Shown here one piece after another: positions 15,610 through 26,887 of a stretch of 64,000 nucleotides of DNA (its first letter is position 1; every line of letters begins with the position of its first letter). Made by a program: the position numbers and the translations under genes. The notes below the pieces were generated by a model. It worked only from the letters and a program-made list of their open reading frames with translations. It did no database searches and was not told the origin of the DNA. Location: assembly GCF_025950095.1 (NCBI RefSeq), contig NZ_JAPDDR010000004.1, positions 1-64,000 on the forward strand, read 5' to 3'. Source of the DNA: Luteolibacter rhizosphaerae. Its GTDB lineage: Bacteria; Verrucomicrobiota; Verrucomicrobiia; Verrucomicrobiales; Akkermansiaceae.

Positions 15610-17230
15610 CTACTTCCGCTTCGCGCGTTGCTTGATGCCATTCTGGTGGAGCACGAGGCTTGCTACCTTGCCGTCATCTCCGCGCTCGAATTCCAGCGCC
15701 GCCTTCACAAGGTCGTATTCGAAGTGGTCGGGCTTGGTGGCGAAAACGGGCACGGCGGGTTGTCCGCTGAGCTGGGCGAAGAGGTTTCCGCCCTTGATCG
15801 TGATGGTGAAGGTTGCCAGCGGGCCGAGCGAATATTCGCCCGTGTAGGCCTGCAGCTCCTCCTCCGATGGGAAAAGGATCGCGGGTGGCGGTGCGTCTGT
15901 GCGCTTGGCCGCAATCTCGCGACCGTTCTGGTGGAGCACGACGGAGGCGACCTTCTCGTTCTCACGCGCGAACTGGAGTTCGGCGGGGACATCCAGATAG
16001 CGGAAGCGATCCTTCGCCACCGGCTTCACGCGCAGGAAGGTCTGGCCGGATTCGGACCCAGAGGGCATCATCTCGACGCAGGATGGTGAAGCTGCTGGCA
16101 GGGCCGATCTCGTAGGTGCCGGTGAAGGCATCGAGCTCGTCCGGTGCGAGCTTGATCTCCGGGGTGTCGGCAGCATTCGCTTGCTCGCGCGTGGCACCCA
16201 GCACGGCGGAGGCCGCGAGATCGGAATTGTTTACCAGCACCACGCGCACACGCTTGAGCGCGGGAATGACCTGGAGGGTAGAGCGATAGCCGCCGGTGCC
16301 GCCGTCGTGGGTGTATTCACGTTGGCCGTCGAGCTTGGCGATGATGATGCCCAAGCCGATCTCCGCGGACATGTCGCGGTAGGGGGCGTGGACTTCCATC
16401 ATGCGGCGGATCGCGGGAGCGAGCGGTGCCTTTGCGGGGTCGATGAGTGCCTCGCCGAAGCGCAGAAGATCGCTGGCGGTGGAGCGCAGCCCGCCCGCTC
16501 CGACCATCGCTTGGAAGGTCCATGAGTGATTCGCCTTGTTGCCGGCGTAGGGCGGTGCGAGGCGGGACTTCTGTTCCTCATTAAGCACGACCACGGTATC
16601 CGACATGCCGAGGGGTCCGGTGATCTTTTCTTTCACCAGTTCTTCCCAGCTTTTGCCGGAAGCCTCCGCGAGCAGATCACCGAGCAGCCCCATCCCGTAG
16701 TTCGAGTAGGAGGCGGGGTAGGGCGGATCACCGGTGAGCTTGGCCTTGGCGAGATAGGTGCGGGCCTGCTTGCGGCCATAGTCGGCGTAGGGGTCTTCCG
16801 CAGTGTCGGGGCTCGGTCCGATGTTGTCCGGCAGTCGAGGTAGACCGCTGGTGTGGGTGGCAAGTTGGAGTAGGGTGATGCGGCCCACCTTGGGATCGGC
16901 GAACTTCAGCTCTTTGCCCAAGAGTTCGGCGAGCGTGGTATCCAGCCGGAGCTTGCCGCTCTCCACGGCATCCGCGAGGAGCAGGCCGGTGAAGACCTTG
17001 CTGATCGAGCCGATCTCGAAGATGCGCTTCTCCGTGGGAATGTCCGCGGGCTCGGCCTTGCCCGCGAGGGCGAAGCTTGCTTCACCCTTGAGAGATTCGC
17101 CGGTGACGATGCATCCGGCGGGGAGCTTCCCGGCGAGTTCGGCGGCAGCTTGCGCGAGGGGCTTGTCGGCCAATGCGCAGGAGATGCCTGCCACCGCTAC
17201 GAGTAGTGCAGTGATCGGACGGGAAGACAT
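15610..17230 (-). pseudogene. Class C beta-lactamase-type serine hydrolase with two DUF3471-like repeats, frameshifted
   Basis: Starts at ATG 17230 with a signal peptide (MSSRPITALLVAVAGISCALA). Catalytic motifs are intact: S75-I-S-K78 (SxxK), YSNYG (YxN) and HDGGTGG. The reading frame is lost near 16045-16060, inside the first of two tandem C-terminal repeats that each end in VLHQNG. The frame read up to there runs into an unrelated arginine/proline tail stopping at 15962, while the next frame carries GQTFLRVKPVAKDRFRYLD through both repeats to 15610. The domain would be an esterase, DD-peptidase or beta-lactamase-like enzyme of the periplasm. The catalytic domain could still be made. Confidence 0.8.
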
Positions 17231-17297
17231 GGTGGCGAGATTGGCCGGATGCTTGTCCTCCGGCGATCGGGAACTGGCCTCGCGTTTGGAATCGCGA

Positions 17298-18446
17298 TCA
17301 GAACAAGCGGCGTCCCCGCTGACGTTTGTCAGCGGCCAGGTACTCGATCCTGGTTTCATCCGGCATGCCTGCGGCACGCGCGGACTCGCGAATGATGTCG
17401 ATGCTGCGCTGACCGTCGAAGACCAGGAAGTCGATGTAGCTGCGCTGGATGCCGATGGCACCGCCGATGTGTTTGCCAGCCTGTGCCGCGGCAAGTTGGG
17501 CATCGATCCTCTCCTCGATGTCCCCGCGAACATCGACCGGGTTCCGGTCGCCGAAGAAGGAGGAGTTGAAGGACAGATAGATCCAATTGGCGCCAAGAGG
17601 GCAGAAGGGATCTTCAGCCGCCGCGGGATTGTCGAGAAAGCCGGCGAGCGGGCCGAAACAGAGACTGCTGCCGGAGATCGTGTCGAGACGTGGTCGGTTC
17701 AGGTCGATCTTGTCCTCCGGGATCCGATAGCCGCTCCAGAGATCGAAGGGCACGTGCATCTTCCACGCTCGCGATCTAACGGTCTCTTCCACGAACTCCT
17801 TCAGCTCGGTGATCGGAAGCGATTGGGCCAGCTTGTCCTTGCCGATGTCGATCGATCCGATCCAGCGTCCGGTGCCATATTCACCGAAGATCTCATCGAG
17901 GAAAAGGAAGAGAACCGTCTGGAATGCTCCTTTGTTCTCGCCATCGGCGAGCGGGTGCCAGACCGAGAGATCGACCCTTTCTTCCTCTTCGTCGATCACC
18001 GGGGTGACCCAGAACTCGATCGGCTTGAACTCGATCTCACCGATCCTAATGGTGAAATCGCCGGGATCCGGGGATGCCTGCCGCTCCGCGTAGAAGGTCC
18101 AACCCTCCAGTTTGGGCGCCCGTTTCCGCCATTCCTCGGCCAGGATTTGCTCGGGCTTAATGCCTTCTCCGGAGAGAGTGAGCGAATGGCCCCTCCTGTT
18201 TTCGCCGGGACCGTAATTCCATGCCAGACGGGGGAGGAAGCGATCGACGGCGGAACTCGTTTCATCGGTCAGGGTCGTGGACTGTTTGTCCTCGATCGTC
18301 TGATAGAAGCGGGGAGCCACACCTTCGAACCACTCCCAAAATCCTTCCACCCGCTGTTTGAAGGTGAACTCCGCGGGTCCCTCCGTGGAAGCGGGGGCGG
18401 GGAGGGGCTCCTGCTTCTTTCCGAACAAGCGCGATAGGAATGACAT
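17298..18446 (-). CDS. Hypothetical protein, 382 residues
   Basis: No signal peptide; the N-terminus is basic (MSFLSRLFGKKQEP). Notable segments are FWEWFEGVAPRFYQTIEDKQ, EFWVTPVIDEEEERVDLSVWHPL, FLFLDEIFGEYGTGRWIGSIDI and the C-terminal YIDFLVFDGQRSIDIIRESA. The FWxWF..F opening and acidic helical content recall cytosolic DUF families found beside suppressor or immunity-type proteins, but I cannot name one. It lies 16 bases after the 92-residue gene at 18463, so it is likely the end of the hemL operon. Confidence 0.65.
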   Translation of the reverse strand: MSFLSRLFGKKQEPLPAPASTEGPAEFTFKQRVEGFWEWFEGVAPRFYQTIEDKQSTTLTDETSSAVDRFLPRLAWNYGPGENRRGHSLTLSGEGIKPEQILAEEWRKRAPKLEGWTFYAERQASPDPGDFTIRIGEIEFKPIEFWVTPVIDEEEERVDLSVWHPLADGENKGAFQTVLFLFLDEIFGEYGTGRWIGSIDIGKDKLAQSLPITELKEFVEETVRSRAWKMHVPFDLWSGYRIPEDKIDLNRPRLDTISGSSLCFGPLAGFLDNPAAAEDPFCPLGANWIYLSFNSSFFGDRNPVDVRGDIEERIDAQLAAAQAGKHIGGAIGIQRSYIDFLVFDGQRSIDIIRESARAAGMPDETRIEYLAADKRQRGRRLF

Positions 18447-18462
18447 CGTGGGTGATTTCTCG

Positions 18463-18741
18463 TTAGCTTTCCACCGTGACGAAGGACCCCTTCACATACT
18501 TGCAGCGGAAGGGCTCGCCTGCAGCACGCGGGTTCCAGCCGTTGGCGAGGCCGCAGTCGATCGCCAGAGGGACCATCTCGCGGTTCACCACGCGCGGCAC
18601 CTCGCCGATGAGATACTGGCCACCCACGGACGCGCTCATCTGGACCCAGAGCTCGTTCCTGCCGCCGCGGTTGCGGTAGATCCAGCGGTAGTGGATGTCC
18701 TTGTGGTTGAGCGGCGTGAGGCCTTTGGATGGGAAACTCAT
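18463..18741 (-). CDS. Hypothetical small protein, 92 residues
   Basis: It starts three bases after the hemL stop on the same strand. It contains LNHKDIHYRWIYRNRGGRNELWVQ, GGQYLIGEVPRVVNREMV and a C-terminal FRCKYVKGSFVTVES. It is basic and rich in aromatic residues, with no signal peptide or membrane segment. No family is recognised. Co-transcription with hemL and the 382-residue gene is probable from spacing. Confidence 0.6.
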   Translation of the reverse strand: MSFPSKGLTPLNHKDIHYRWIYRNRGGRNELWVQMSASVGGQYLIGEVPRVVNREMVPLAIDCGLANGWNPRAAGEPFRCKYVKGSFVTVES

Positions 18742-18744
18742 GAA

Positions 18745-20028
<1,284 letters not shown>

Positions 20029-20074
20029 GGGGGGAGCTTGGAGCCCCTCCCCGGAAAGGTCCAGCGTGAGCTAA

Positions 20075-21586
20075 TCAGCCTACGAAGCGGGATTGCGGGG
20101 TAAGTCCGGCGCGGAACACGTTCTCGCCGGGGTAGGGCATGCCATCGGGCAGCGGGGTATCGATCACCTCGATCCCCAGCAGCTTGAAGGCATCGTAGAG
20201 CACTCCGCCGACGTGCGCGAAGGCGACGGCGGCGTGGTGGTGGTAGCGGCCGAGCAGGACGTGGCGATAGAAGCGGTGGAAGCCCGGGATGTAGGCGGTG
20301 CCGGTGCAGCCGAAGGTCTTCGGGTCGAGATCGAGGAAGTGGCCCTCGCAGATGTAGGCGCGCAGCTTGTCGCCGTGGCCATGCACCTGGCAGACGGTGA
20401 TAGGGGAGGCGGAGATCTGGCCCTCGATGGTGCCGCGGGTGATGTCCGGATCGGTATCCGGCTCCATCAGGCGCTTCATGATGAGCTGGTATTTCATTTC
20501 CGGATTCTTCAGCAGCTTGCCCGCGGTATTGCCGCAGTGGAACATGCCGACCATGTCCTTCAGCGGGTAGTGCTTCAGGGATTCATGGAGGTTGCCGGGG
20601 ATCGAGTGGTTGATGTCGAGAACGGTGACGGTGTTGTCGCTGGCGTACTGCGCGAGCAGCTCGGCCACGAGCGAGTAAGCGTCGTTCTCGCAGGCGATGG
20701 GGAAGCCCTTGTCGGCCATGCGGCCGTTGATGAAGCAGGGCACGTGCTTCAGGGAGAACTCCTGCTCGGACCAGCACTGGCTGGCGGCTCCGGAGAGTTT
20801 GAGGCGTTCGCGGAAGTTGCGGATGGCCTGCTCGTAGTCGGAGAGGCGGGTCTTGAACTGCGGGTCCTCCGGGATCGAGGGCATGCCTGCCTTTTGCTCG
20901 CTGGCGATGGCGGAGGAAGCACCGGCTTGGATCGCCTTGATCTCGTTCTGCAGATCGAAGAGGCCGAGCTCTTCGATCTCCACGCCGATCGATTGGATCG
21001 AGGCGAGGTTGTAGTTGCAGGACTCGAAGTCGCGTGGGCGCGGTCCGAAGAGGCCGAGCGTCGCATTGCGGGCGCCCTTCACCACCTTGATCATCTTGAT
21101 GAAGTGCTGGATCTCCGCGAGGCCTTCCTCCGCGGAGACGATCGGCAGTTCGGGGATGTGCACGCGGTCCTGCACGTCGCGCTTGCGGATCGCGAGGGCG
21201 GCGGAGAGCAGGCCGCAGAGGGCATCGCCGCGCTTTTGCAGCAGGGTCATCGCGTTCTCCTCGGCGGCGGCGATCAGCAGCACGGGGCCGGGGAAGGCTT
21301 TCACGAATGCGGCATCCTCGATCTCCGGGGAGAAGTTGCCGAGGAAGAGCACGGCGGCATCCACACCGGAGGCGATGAGCTCCGCGGCGGCATCCGCGGC
21401 GTGGGTGCGGGTCTCGATGATCGCACATTCACCTTCCGGGACGACAAGCTCGATCCCGGCGTCGCGGGACAGGGCGATGATGCGTTCCGAGCGCTCCGCG
21501 GCGAGGGCGCGGGGGAAGCAATTGCGGGATGCGGAAACGAAGCCGAGGCGGATATCGGGCGAGTATTGGCCGAGTGGCAGGTACAT
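20075..21586 (-). CDS. L-fucose/L-arabinose isomerase-family protein
   Basis: 503 residues. The family interconverts aldoses and ketoses with a divalent metal. Supporting segments are the N-terminal Rossmann-like part (RLGFVSASRNCFPRAL, AAVLFLGNF), FGPRPRDFESCNYN, VLDINHSIPGNL, a GTIEGQISASPITVCQVHGHG strand pair and the His-rich GRYHHHAAVAFAHVGG near the C-terminus. The substrate (fucose, arabinose or other) cannot be decided. The LacI-type regulator gene ends 88 bases upstream and may control this gene. The nearest glycosidase, GH127, is far away at 1.3 kb. Confidence 0.8.
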   Translation of the reverse strand: MYLPLGQYSPDIRLGFVSASRNCFPRALAAERSERIIALSRDAGIELVVPEGECAIIETRTHAADAAAELIASGVDAAVLFLGNFSPEIEDAAFVKAFPGPVLLIAAAEENAMTLLQKRGDALCGLLSAALAIRKRDVQDRVHIPELPIVSAEEGLAEIQHFIKMIKVVKGARNATLGLFGPRPRDFESCNYNLASIQSIGVEIEELGLFDLQNEIKAIQAGASSAIASEQKAGMPSIPEDPQFKTRLSDYEQAIRNFRERLKLSGAASQCWSEQEFSLKHVPCFINGRMADKGFPIACENDAYSLVAELLAQYASDNTVTVLDINHSIPGNLHESLKHYPLKDMVGMFHCGNTAGKLLKNPEMKYQLIMKRLMEPDTDPDITRGTIEGQISASPITVCQVHGHGDKLRAYICEGHFLDLDPKTFGCTGTAYIPGFHRFYRHVLLGRYHHHAAVAFAHVGGVLYDAFKLLGIEVIDTPLPDGMPYPGENVFRAGLTPQSRFVG

Positions 21587-21674
21587 AGGGCAAGGAGGAT
21601 GGGTAGGGCGCGGACGCTAAGGCAGCCGCGGTCTTCCTGCTATTATTGAAGCGACGAAGCGGAGCGGGATCGCA

Positions 21675-22745
21675 TCATAGACGGCCCGCGGCATCCGGCG
21701 CGATCCTCGTGGGCAGGGTGCTGCCATCCTGCCATGAGCCGCCGACGAGAACTTGGCGGAAGATCTTCGGGATTCCCCGCACGCCTTCCTGGATCAGGGA
21801 GGCCAGCAGGAAGAGCGCGACGCGTCCGGTCTCCTCCGGCTCCTGGTTGATGCCCGCATCCGCCTGCGCATCGAGCACGGTGGTGGCAGCCACTCCCAGG
21901 TCTTCCGGCACGCGGATGCCTTGGCGGCCCAGCAGCTTCGGGATGCCGGGGATATCCGTATAGATCGCGTCCACCCCATGCTGTCGGACCCATTCCACGA
22001 TCTGCTTGCCCATCGCGAAGCCGGGCTCGCCGCTTACCGAAAGCACCGGCACCGGGTTCGCCTCCTTCGCCTCGCGCTGGGCATACAGGAAGCCGGCGAG
22101 GAAGAGATGCCCGCGTTGGAAGGCGCGCTGCTCGTCCGTTATAAAGCCGATGCGGCGGTAACCGCGTTTGGAAATCTCCGCACAGGCGAGGCGGGTGTTG
22201 GCGACTTGATCGGAAGTCACGAGATGGGTGCGCGGTTCCGGCACCGTGCGGCCGAAGCGCACCACCGAATACTCGTGCCATGGGAAGTCTCCCCAATCCG
22301 GTGCGAAGCCCTGCGGCGGGATCAGCATGGCGCTGATGCCGCGCGCGGCGAGAATCTCGTGCAGCCGCTGTGGCGTGTAGTGGCCGCCGAAGCGGAACTC
22401 CTCAAGCCGGTAGCCGGATTGGCGGGCCGCGGCTTCAGCTCCCTTCCAGTAGAGATCGAACTCGCCGTGCTTGCGGAGATCCGCGGCATCCGGCCAGGCA
22501 TTGATCCATGCGATGCAAGTGGCCACCGGGCGTTCGGACTTGCCCTTCCGGTAGTTCGCCAGCGCGGCGAGCATCGGGTCCGGCCGGTAGCCCAGCTCAT
22601 CGGCCAGCTTGCGGACCCGCTCCTGCATCGGCTTCGAGATGCGGGGATGATTCCGCAGCGCAAGCGAGACGGTGACATGGCTCACGCCGATAGCTTTGGC
22701 GATGTCCCGCAGGCTCACGCGGCGCGGTTCGGGCTCCGGGTTCAC
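21675..22745 (-). CDS. LacI-family transcriptional regulator
   Basis: 356 residues. The N-terminal helix-turn-helix is textbook (VSLRDIAKAIGVSHVTVSLALRNHPRIS), with the hinge RVRKLADELGYRPDPMLAAL. A periplasmic-binding-protein-like effector domain follows (GFITDEQRAFQRGHLFLAGFLY, VDAIYTDIPGIPKLL). It probably represses the downstream sugar isomerase gene in response to a sugar. No clear symmetric operator was found in the 88-base gap. The LAALANYRKG variant after the hinge is common in verrucomicrobial LacI proteins. Confidence 0.9.
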   Translation of the reverse strand: MNPEPEPRRVSLRDIAKAIGVSHVTVSLALRNHPRISKPMQERVRKLADELGYRPDPMLAALANYRKGKSERPVATCIAWINAWPDAADLRKHGEFDLYWKGAEAAARQSGYRLEEFRFGGHYTPQRLHEILAARGISAMLIPPQGFAPDWGDFPWHEYSVVRFGRTVPEPRTHLVTSDQVANTRLACAEISKRGYRRIGFITDEQRAFQRGHLFLAGFLYAQREAKEANPVPVLSVSGEPGFAMGKQIVEWVRQHGVDAIYTDIPGIPKLLGRQGIRVPEDLGVAATTVLDAQADAGINQEPEETGRVALFLLASLIQEGVRGIPKIFRQVLVGGSWQDGSTLPTRIAPDAAGRL

Positions 22746-22840
22746 GTCATCGAGCCTAGGTCCGCCCGCGGGCTTTGTCGATGGCGTGTGGCCGCGCGAT
22801 CCGTCATCGCGTCTCTAACAGATCCGAGGCGGAGCGCGGC

Positions 22841-25800
22841 TTACTCCACATCCCTGATCTCACCGAGCGACTCCCACTTGCCGGGCGGAAACTTCATCCG
22901 TAACTGCGGAGGGCCGGTTTCGCCTTTGTCGGGCACGAAGAGCTGCATCTCCTTGTTCTCAGTGTTGGTGATGATGGTCCCGGAGAGGTTCCGGTGGCGC
23001 ATGCGCTCCCCGACGCGGAATTCCGTCGTGGTGCCGGATGGCTTGGTCTCGACCCAGATGTCGCCCGTCCGCTTCCAGTGGCGCGGGCCCGGGTCGTCCG
23101 CCTGATAATCGAAGATAAAGCGGCTGGGGCTTTTGCCCTCCGGATCCGGAGCCGCTTCCTTCAAATTCCGGAAGGCGGGGTAATCGCGCAGAAAGGAGAA
23201 AGGCTCGTTTGCACCGTAGTCCGGGAGATTGGGACTGCCCCGATCTACCGCTTGTTGGAGAAGGGCGATGGCTTGCGCGGCGTGCCGCTCTGCTTGTTCT
23301 TGGTTCTTCAGCGAGAGATCCGCCACGAACACCTTCGCAACCAGCAGGGCGGCCCCTTGTGATTCCAGCCAGCCGCGCGCTCCCGTTTCCGGGATCTTGA
23401 GTGCTTCGGTCACCGCGAGCTCCAGATCGCCCTGCTCGATCGCCATCTGGGACAGGGAGTCGAGCCGTTCGGCGTGAAAGTTGTGATCGCTCAGCTCCGC
23501 CATGCCCAAGGTCCGCGAGTGGAGATGGCAAGCGATGGATTGCTCGTAGTAGCTCCGCGCCGCCGCCCACTCGCGGTTTCTTCGTTTGATCGCAGCGAGC
23601 ACGTCGAGGGTAACGGCTTCCCTGCCCGGATAATCCGGATTGGTGGGAAACTGTTGGCTCAGCCGGTGATGTACTTCGACCGCGATCTTCAGTTCCGGTT
23701 CCGCTTCCCATGAGCGGTCGAGGCGGAAAAGGCACAGTCCGATCACGGTCCGGCACTTCGCGCCGGAGGCCGTGTGCTCGGGTGCGGAGGGTACTTGGAT
23801 CGCCAGCAGATCGCTGTGTGCGGCAGACTCGCGGAGCATGGCGAGCGCCTCTTCGTAGCGACCCCTGGAGGAAAGGAGATGTCCGAGATTGAAGGTGGTG
23901 GTGGCCAGCAGCTCGCGCTGGATCTGGTCCCCCGGATGATCCCTGATCCACCGGTCCTGCAGGTCGCGCGCAATCCGGAAGTGCTCCTCGGCGACAGGAT
24001 CGTTGGCGGTATGCAGCGCGACCGCATAGTTCGAGTGAACGTAGGCGAGCTGCTTCTTTACGACCTCATTGTCCGGGTATTCCCTCGAGAGTTGCTTGGC
24101 TTCTTCCAGTGCCTCTCCCATCAGCGCAATGCCTCCCTTGCGGTCGATGTCTTGCAAGGCCAGCATCTGGGCCAGGTTGACCATGAGCGTGATCATGGTG
24201 TTCCGGTGCTCCTTGCTCTCGGGATAGTCGCGGACGAGATTCCGGATGATCTCCAGTGATCGCTTCTGCGCTTCGAGCGCCTCGGACGTGCGTTTCAACG
24301 CGCCCAGCGAGGCCGCCATGTTGTTGTAGCCGGCCAGTTGGGAATCACGGTAATCGACTCCGGGTGCTGCCGTGCGGATCAGCTCCTCCACCACCGCGAT
24401 CTGGCGCTGGTAGGAAGCCACCGCCTTCTCGGGTTGACCCAACTCGTGATACAACAGGCCCAGCCGGTTCAATGCCGTGGCACGTTCCTTCGTCGTCTTC
24501 CCACCCGGCGTGTTCTCGGCGGAGAGCTCCTCGTAGAAGGGCAGGGCTTTCTCTAACAGCTCGCTCCGGAGGTGGATGAAGTCCGCCTCATGCAGTCGCG
24601 GGTCTTCCGTGATCTCGTTGAGAAACGCATCGACCGCCGCGCGGGCCCGGTCCTGATTCTCCACGGCAAGCGCCAGGTTCTGCTCGGCCTGCAGCGCGTT
24701 CGCCTCCGCCTTGTGGCTTTCCCGCTTGGCGATCGCCGCCTGCTTCAGGCTCACTGCCGTGGCTGTGACCAGCGCCACGGCGACAACGCCGGTGCTGATG
24801 AAGACGACGCGGTTCCGGCGGGCGAACTTCGAGAACTGGTAGCTCCAGGTGGGTGCCGCGGCACTCACCGGTTCGCGATCCAAGTAGCGGCGCAGGTCCG
24901 TGGCGAAAGCGGTGGCGGTCTCGTAGCGGCGGCGGCGATCTTTCTCCAGCGCCTTCACCGTGATCCAATCGAGATCGCCGCGCAGCGCCCGGCGCAGGCG
25001 GCTGCCCTCGGTGCCGCGGATTGTCGTGGTTTCCGGCCGGGCCACCGTGCTGGGGCGCGGGGCTTCCTCGGTGCGGATGCGCCGCAGCGTCTCGTCGTAG
25101 GCTTCGCGCCGGGGCGCGGCAGCGAGAGGCGTCACGCCGGTGAGCAGCTCGTAGAGGATCACGCCCAGCGAGTAGACATCGCTGCGCGTATCCACGTCCG
25201 AGACACTGCCGGCCTGCTCCGGGCTCATGTACTGGAGAGTGCCGAGAATGGCACCGGCGCGGGTGTAGAGAAGGCTGGCGTCCAGCGCGGCCTCCGGTGT
25301 GGCACCGAGCGCCTTCGCGATCCCGAAGTCGATCACCTTCGGCACCGGCTTCCCGTCCACCTCGGTCACGATGATGTTCGAGGGCTTCAGATCGCGGTGA
25401 AGGATCGCCTTCTGGTGCGCATGCTGCACCGCCTGGCAGACGGGGATGAAGAGCTCCAGCCGTTCGCGCAGGCCCAGACTACGGGAATCACAGTAGCTCG
25501 TCAGCGGCTCGCCCTTCACCAGCTCCATCGCGAAGAAGGGCCTGCCGTCCGCCGTGGTCCCGGCATCGAAGACCGCCGCGATGTTCGGGTGATCCATCAG
25601 GGCCAGCGCTTGGCTCTCCGCGGCGAAGCGTGCCACGATCTCGCGGCTGTCCATGCCGCGGCGGATCAGCTTCAGGGCGATCGCCCGGTGAATTGGCTCG
25701 ATCTGTTCCGCACTCCAGACGTAGCCGAAGCCGCCTTCACCCAGGGGCTCGACCAAGCGGTAGCGGCCGATGAGGTCGCCCGGCTTGTCCTCGCATTCCT

Positions 25801-25915
25801 GATCCGGTGTGCCCGGCTCCGGAGTCATGGTCCCGAACCCCAAGTCCAACAGGGCGGCGGCGTGTTCGCCCGTGAGCGGCCTTGGCTGCTTGCTGGTATC
25901 GGATTCGTCGGGCAT
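22841..25915 (-). CDS. Transmembrane Ser/Thr protein kinase with TPR-rich C-terminus
   Basis: 1024 residues. A Hanks-type kinase spans about 50-345: glycine loop GEGGFG (59-64), Lys82, HRDLKPSN (173-180), DFG with Asp196, and MSPEQ (230-234). One membrane helix lies at about 369-390. The outer part holds a coiled linker and multiple TPR-like repeats (for example TALNRLGLLYHELGQPEKAVASYQRQIAVVEEL). The final ~100 residues form a small beta domain. The ECF sigma gene lies 56 bases upstream on the same strand, the arrangement of STK-linked ECF groups in Planctomycetes and Verrucomicrobia, where the kinase is thought to act in place of an anti-sigma factor. Confidence 0.88.
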   Translation of the reverse strand: MPDESDTSKQPRPLTGEHAAALLDLGFGTMTPEPGTPDQECEDKPGDLIGRYRLVEPLGEGGFGYVWSAEQIEPIHRAIALKLIRRGMDSREIVARFAAESQALALMDHPNIAAVFDAGTTADGRPFFAMELVKGEPLTSYCDSRSLGLRERLELFIPVCQAVQHAHQKAILHRDLKPSNIIVTEVDGKPVPKVIDFGIAKALGATPEAALDASLLYTRAGAILGTLQYMSPEQAGSVSDVDTRSDVYSLGVILYELLTGVTPLAAAPRREAYDETLRRIRTEEAPRPSTVARPETTTIRGTEGSRLRRALRGDLDWITVKALEKDRRRRYETATAFATDLRRYLDREPVSAAAPTWSYQFSKFARRNRVVFISTGVVAVALVTATAVSLKQAAIAKRESHKAEANALQAEQNLALAVENQDRARAAVDAFLNEITEDPRLHEADFIHLRSELLEKALPFYEELSAENTPGGKTTKERATALNRLGLLYHELGQPEKAVASYQRQIAVVEELIRTAAPGVDYRDSQLAGYNNMAASLGALKRTSEALEAQKRSLEIIRNLVRDYPESKEHRNTMITLMVNLAQMLALQDIDRKGGIALMGEALEEAKQLSREYPDNEVVKKQLAYVHSNYAVALHTANDPVAEEHFRIARDLQDRWIRDHPGDQIQRELLATTTFNLGHLLSSRGRYEEALAMLRESAAHSDLLAIQVPSAPEHTASGAKCRTVIGLCLFRLDRSWEAEPELKIAVEVHHRLSQQFPTNPDYPGREAVTLDVLAAIKRRNREWAAARSYYEQSIACHLHSRTLGMAELSDHNFHAERLDSLSQMAIEQGDLELAVTEALKIPETGARGWLESQGAALLVAKVFVADLSLKNQEQAERHAAQAIALLQQAVDRGSPNLPDYGANEPFSFLRDYPAFRNLKEAAPDPEGKSPSRFIFDYQADDPGPRHWKRTGDIWVETKPSGTTTEFRVGERMRHRNLSGTIITNTENKEMQLFVPDKGETGPPQLRMKFPPGKWESLGEIRDVE

Positions 25916-25971
25916 CGGGGCTGGCCTTCAGACAAGCAGATCGCGAACCGCCGGGGGAGCGGATTCCGGCA

Positions 25972-26709
25972 TCAGCCGCGCAGGGCGTCCCGCAGCGCCA
26001 TCAGTTCTTCGTCCACCTGATGCTCGTCCGGCTCATGTAGGGTGGCGGCGATCTGCTCGCGCAGCGCATCGCGGAACTTGCGGCGCAGCCGGCTCACCGC
26101 CTTGCGCACCGCTTCCTGATTCATGCCCAGCGCCCGCGCCGCGGTCTCGTAGCTACCCTCGGCGACCGCCGAGGCATTCAGGAAAGGTTCCAGCACCTTG
26201 AAGTGAGGCTCGCGGCCCGCGAGTCCCTCCGCCTTGCCGAGTTCCTGCAGCGATTTTGCCAGCAGAGCCATCGCCCAACTGCGGTCATAGAGCGCCTCGG
26301 GGGTGAGGGGATCCGCCGGTTCATTCGCATAGCGCTCCTCGCCCTCGCGCAGGTCGAGCGAGATCAGCGTTTGCCCGCCACCGCGCTTGAGCGCACGGTC
26401 CCGGTCCCGGACGTCCCCGATGTAGCGCTGGAAGATCGTGAGCAGGAAAGTCCGCAGCTTGCCGAGGTCTTGGCTTGCCGAGGCGAAGAGATTCTTCTCG
26501 AGCAAGTAGTGGAAGAAGCCTTGGGTCAGATCCTCCGCATCCTCGCAGCCGACCCCTTGGCGCCGGGCAAAGACGTAAAGCGGATACCAGTAGGCGCGGC
26601 AGAGTTCCTCCAGGGAGCGGCGGCGCAGTTCCGGATCCTGGGCACGACAGCCGTTCACCAGCAGGGTCCACTGGGTCACGGGAAAAAGCGGCGAGTGGGT
26701 CGCGGTCAT
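25972..26709 (-). CDS. ECF-type RNA polymerase sigma factor linked to the kinase
   Basis: 245 residues. Region 2 is seen at FARRQGVGCEDAEDLTQGFFHYLLE and region 4 near the C-terminus with YETAARALGMNQEAVRKAVSRLRRKFRDAL. The spacing between them is long (ALKRGGGQTLISLDLREGEERY), and the acidic tail (HEPDEHQVDEELMALRDAL) is typical of sigma factors paired with Ser/Thr kinases. It probably directs RNA polymerase to promoters for a signal sensed by the TPR region of the kinase encoded downstream. No anti-sigma gene is next to it. Confidence 0.88.
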   Translation of the reverse strand: MTATHSPLFPVTQWTLLVNGCRAQDPELRRRSLEELCRAYWYPLYVFARRQGVGCEDAEDLTQGFFHYLLEKNLFASASQDLGKLRTFLLTIFQRYIGDVRDRDRALKRGGGQTLISLDLREGEERYANEPADPLTPEALYDRSWAMALLAKSLQELGKAEGLAGREPHFKVLEPFLNASAVAEGSYETAARALGMNQEAVRKAVSRLRRKFRDALREQIAATLHEPDEHQVDEELMALRDALRG

Positions 26710-26887
26710 GGCAGGAGAATGGCCGAATCCGTAAAAAGGCTAAGTAGGCTTGTGAGCGTTTGGAAGGCCAAAGAATTCCGACGCCGCGGAACACCCTTGC
26801 CTCTCGCGAAACTCACCTGTGTGCGATCGTCTCCGGCGTTCGCAAGAAACCTTGGCCAAGCTCGCCCGAACCCATCACCTTTACTCC

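Noticed and set aside
21587-21674. LacI operator between the regulator and the isomerase gene
   Set aside because: Only weak, imperfect symmetry (GCGG...CCGC) was seen; not enough to call a site.
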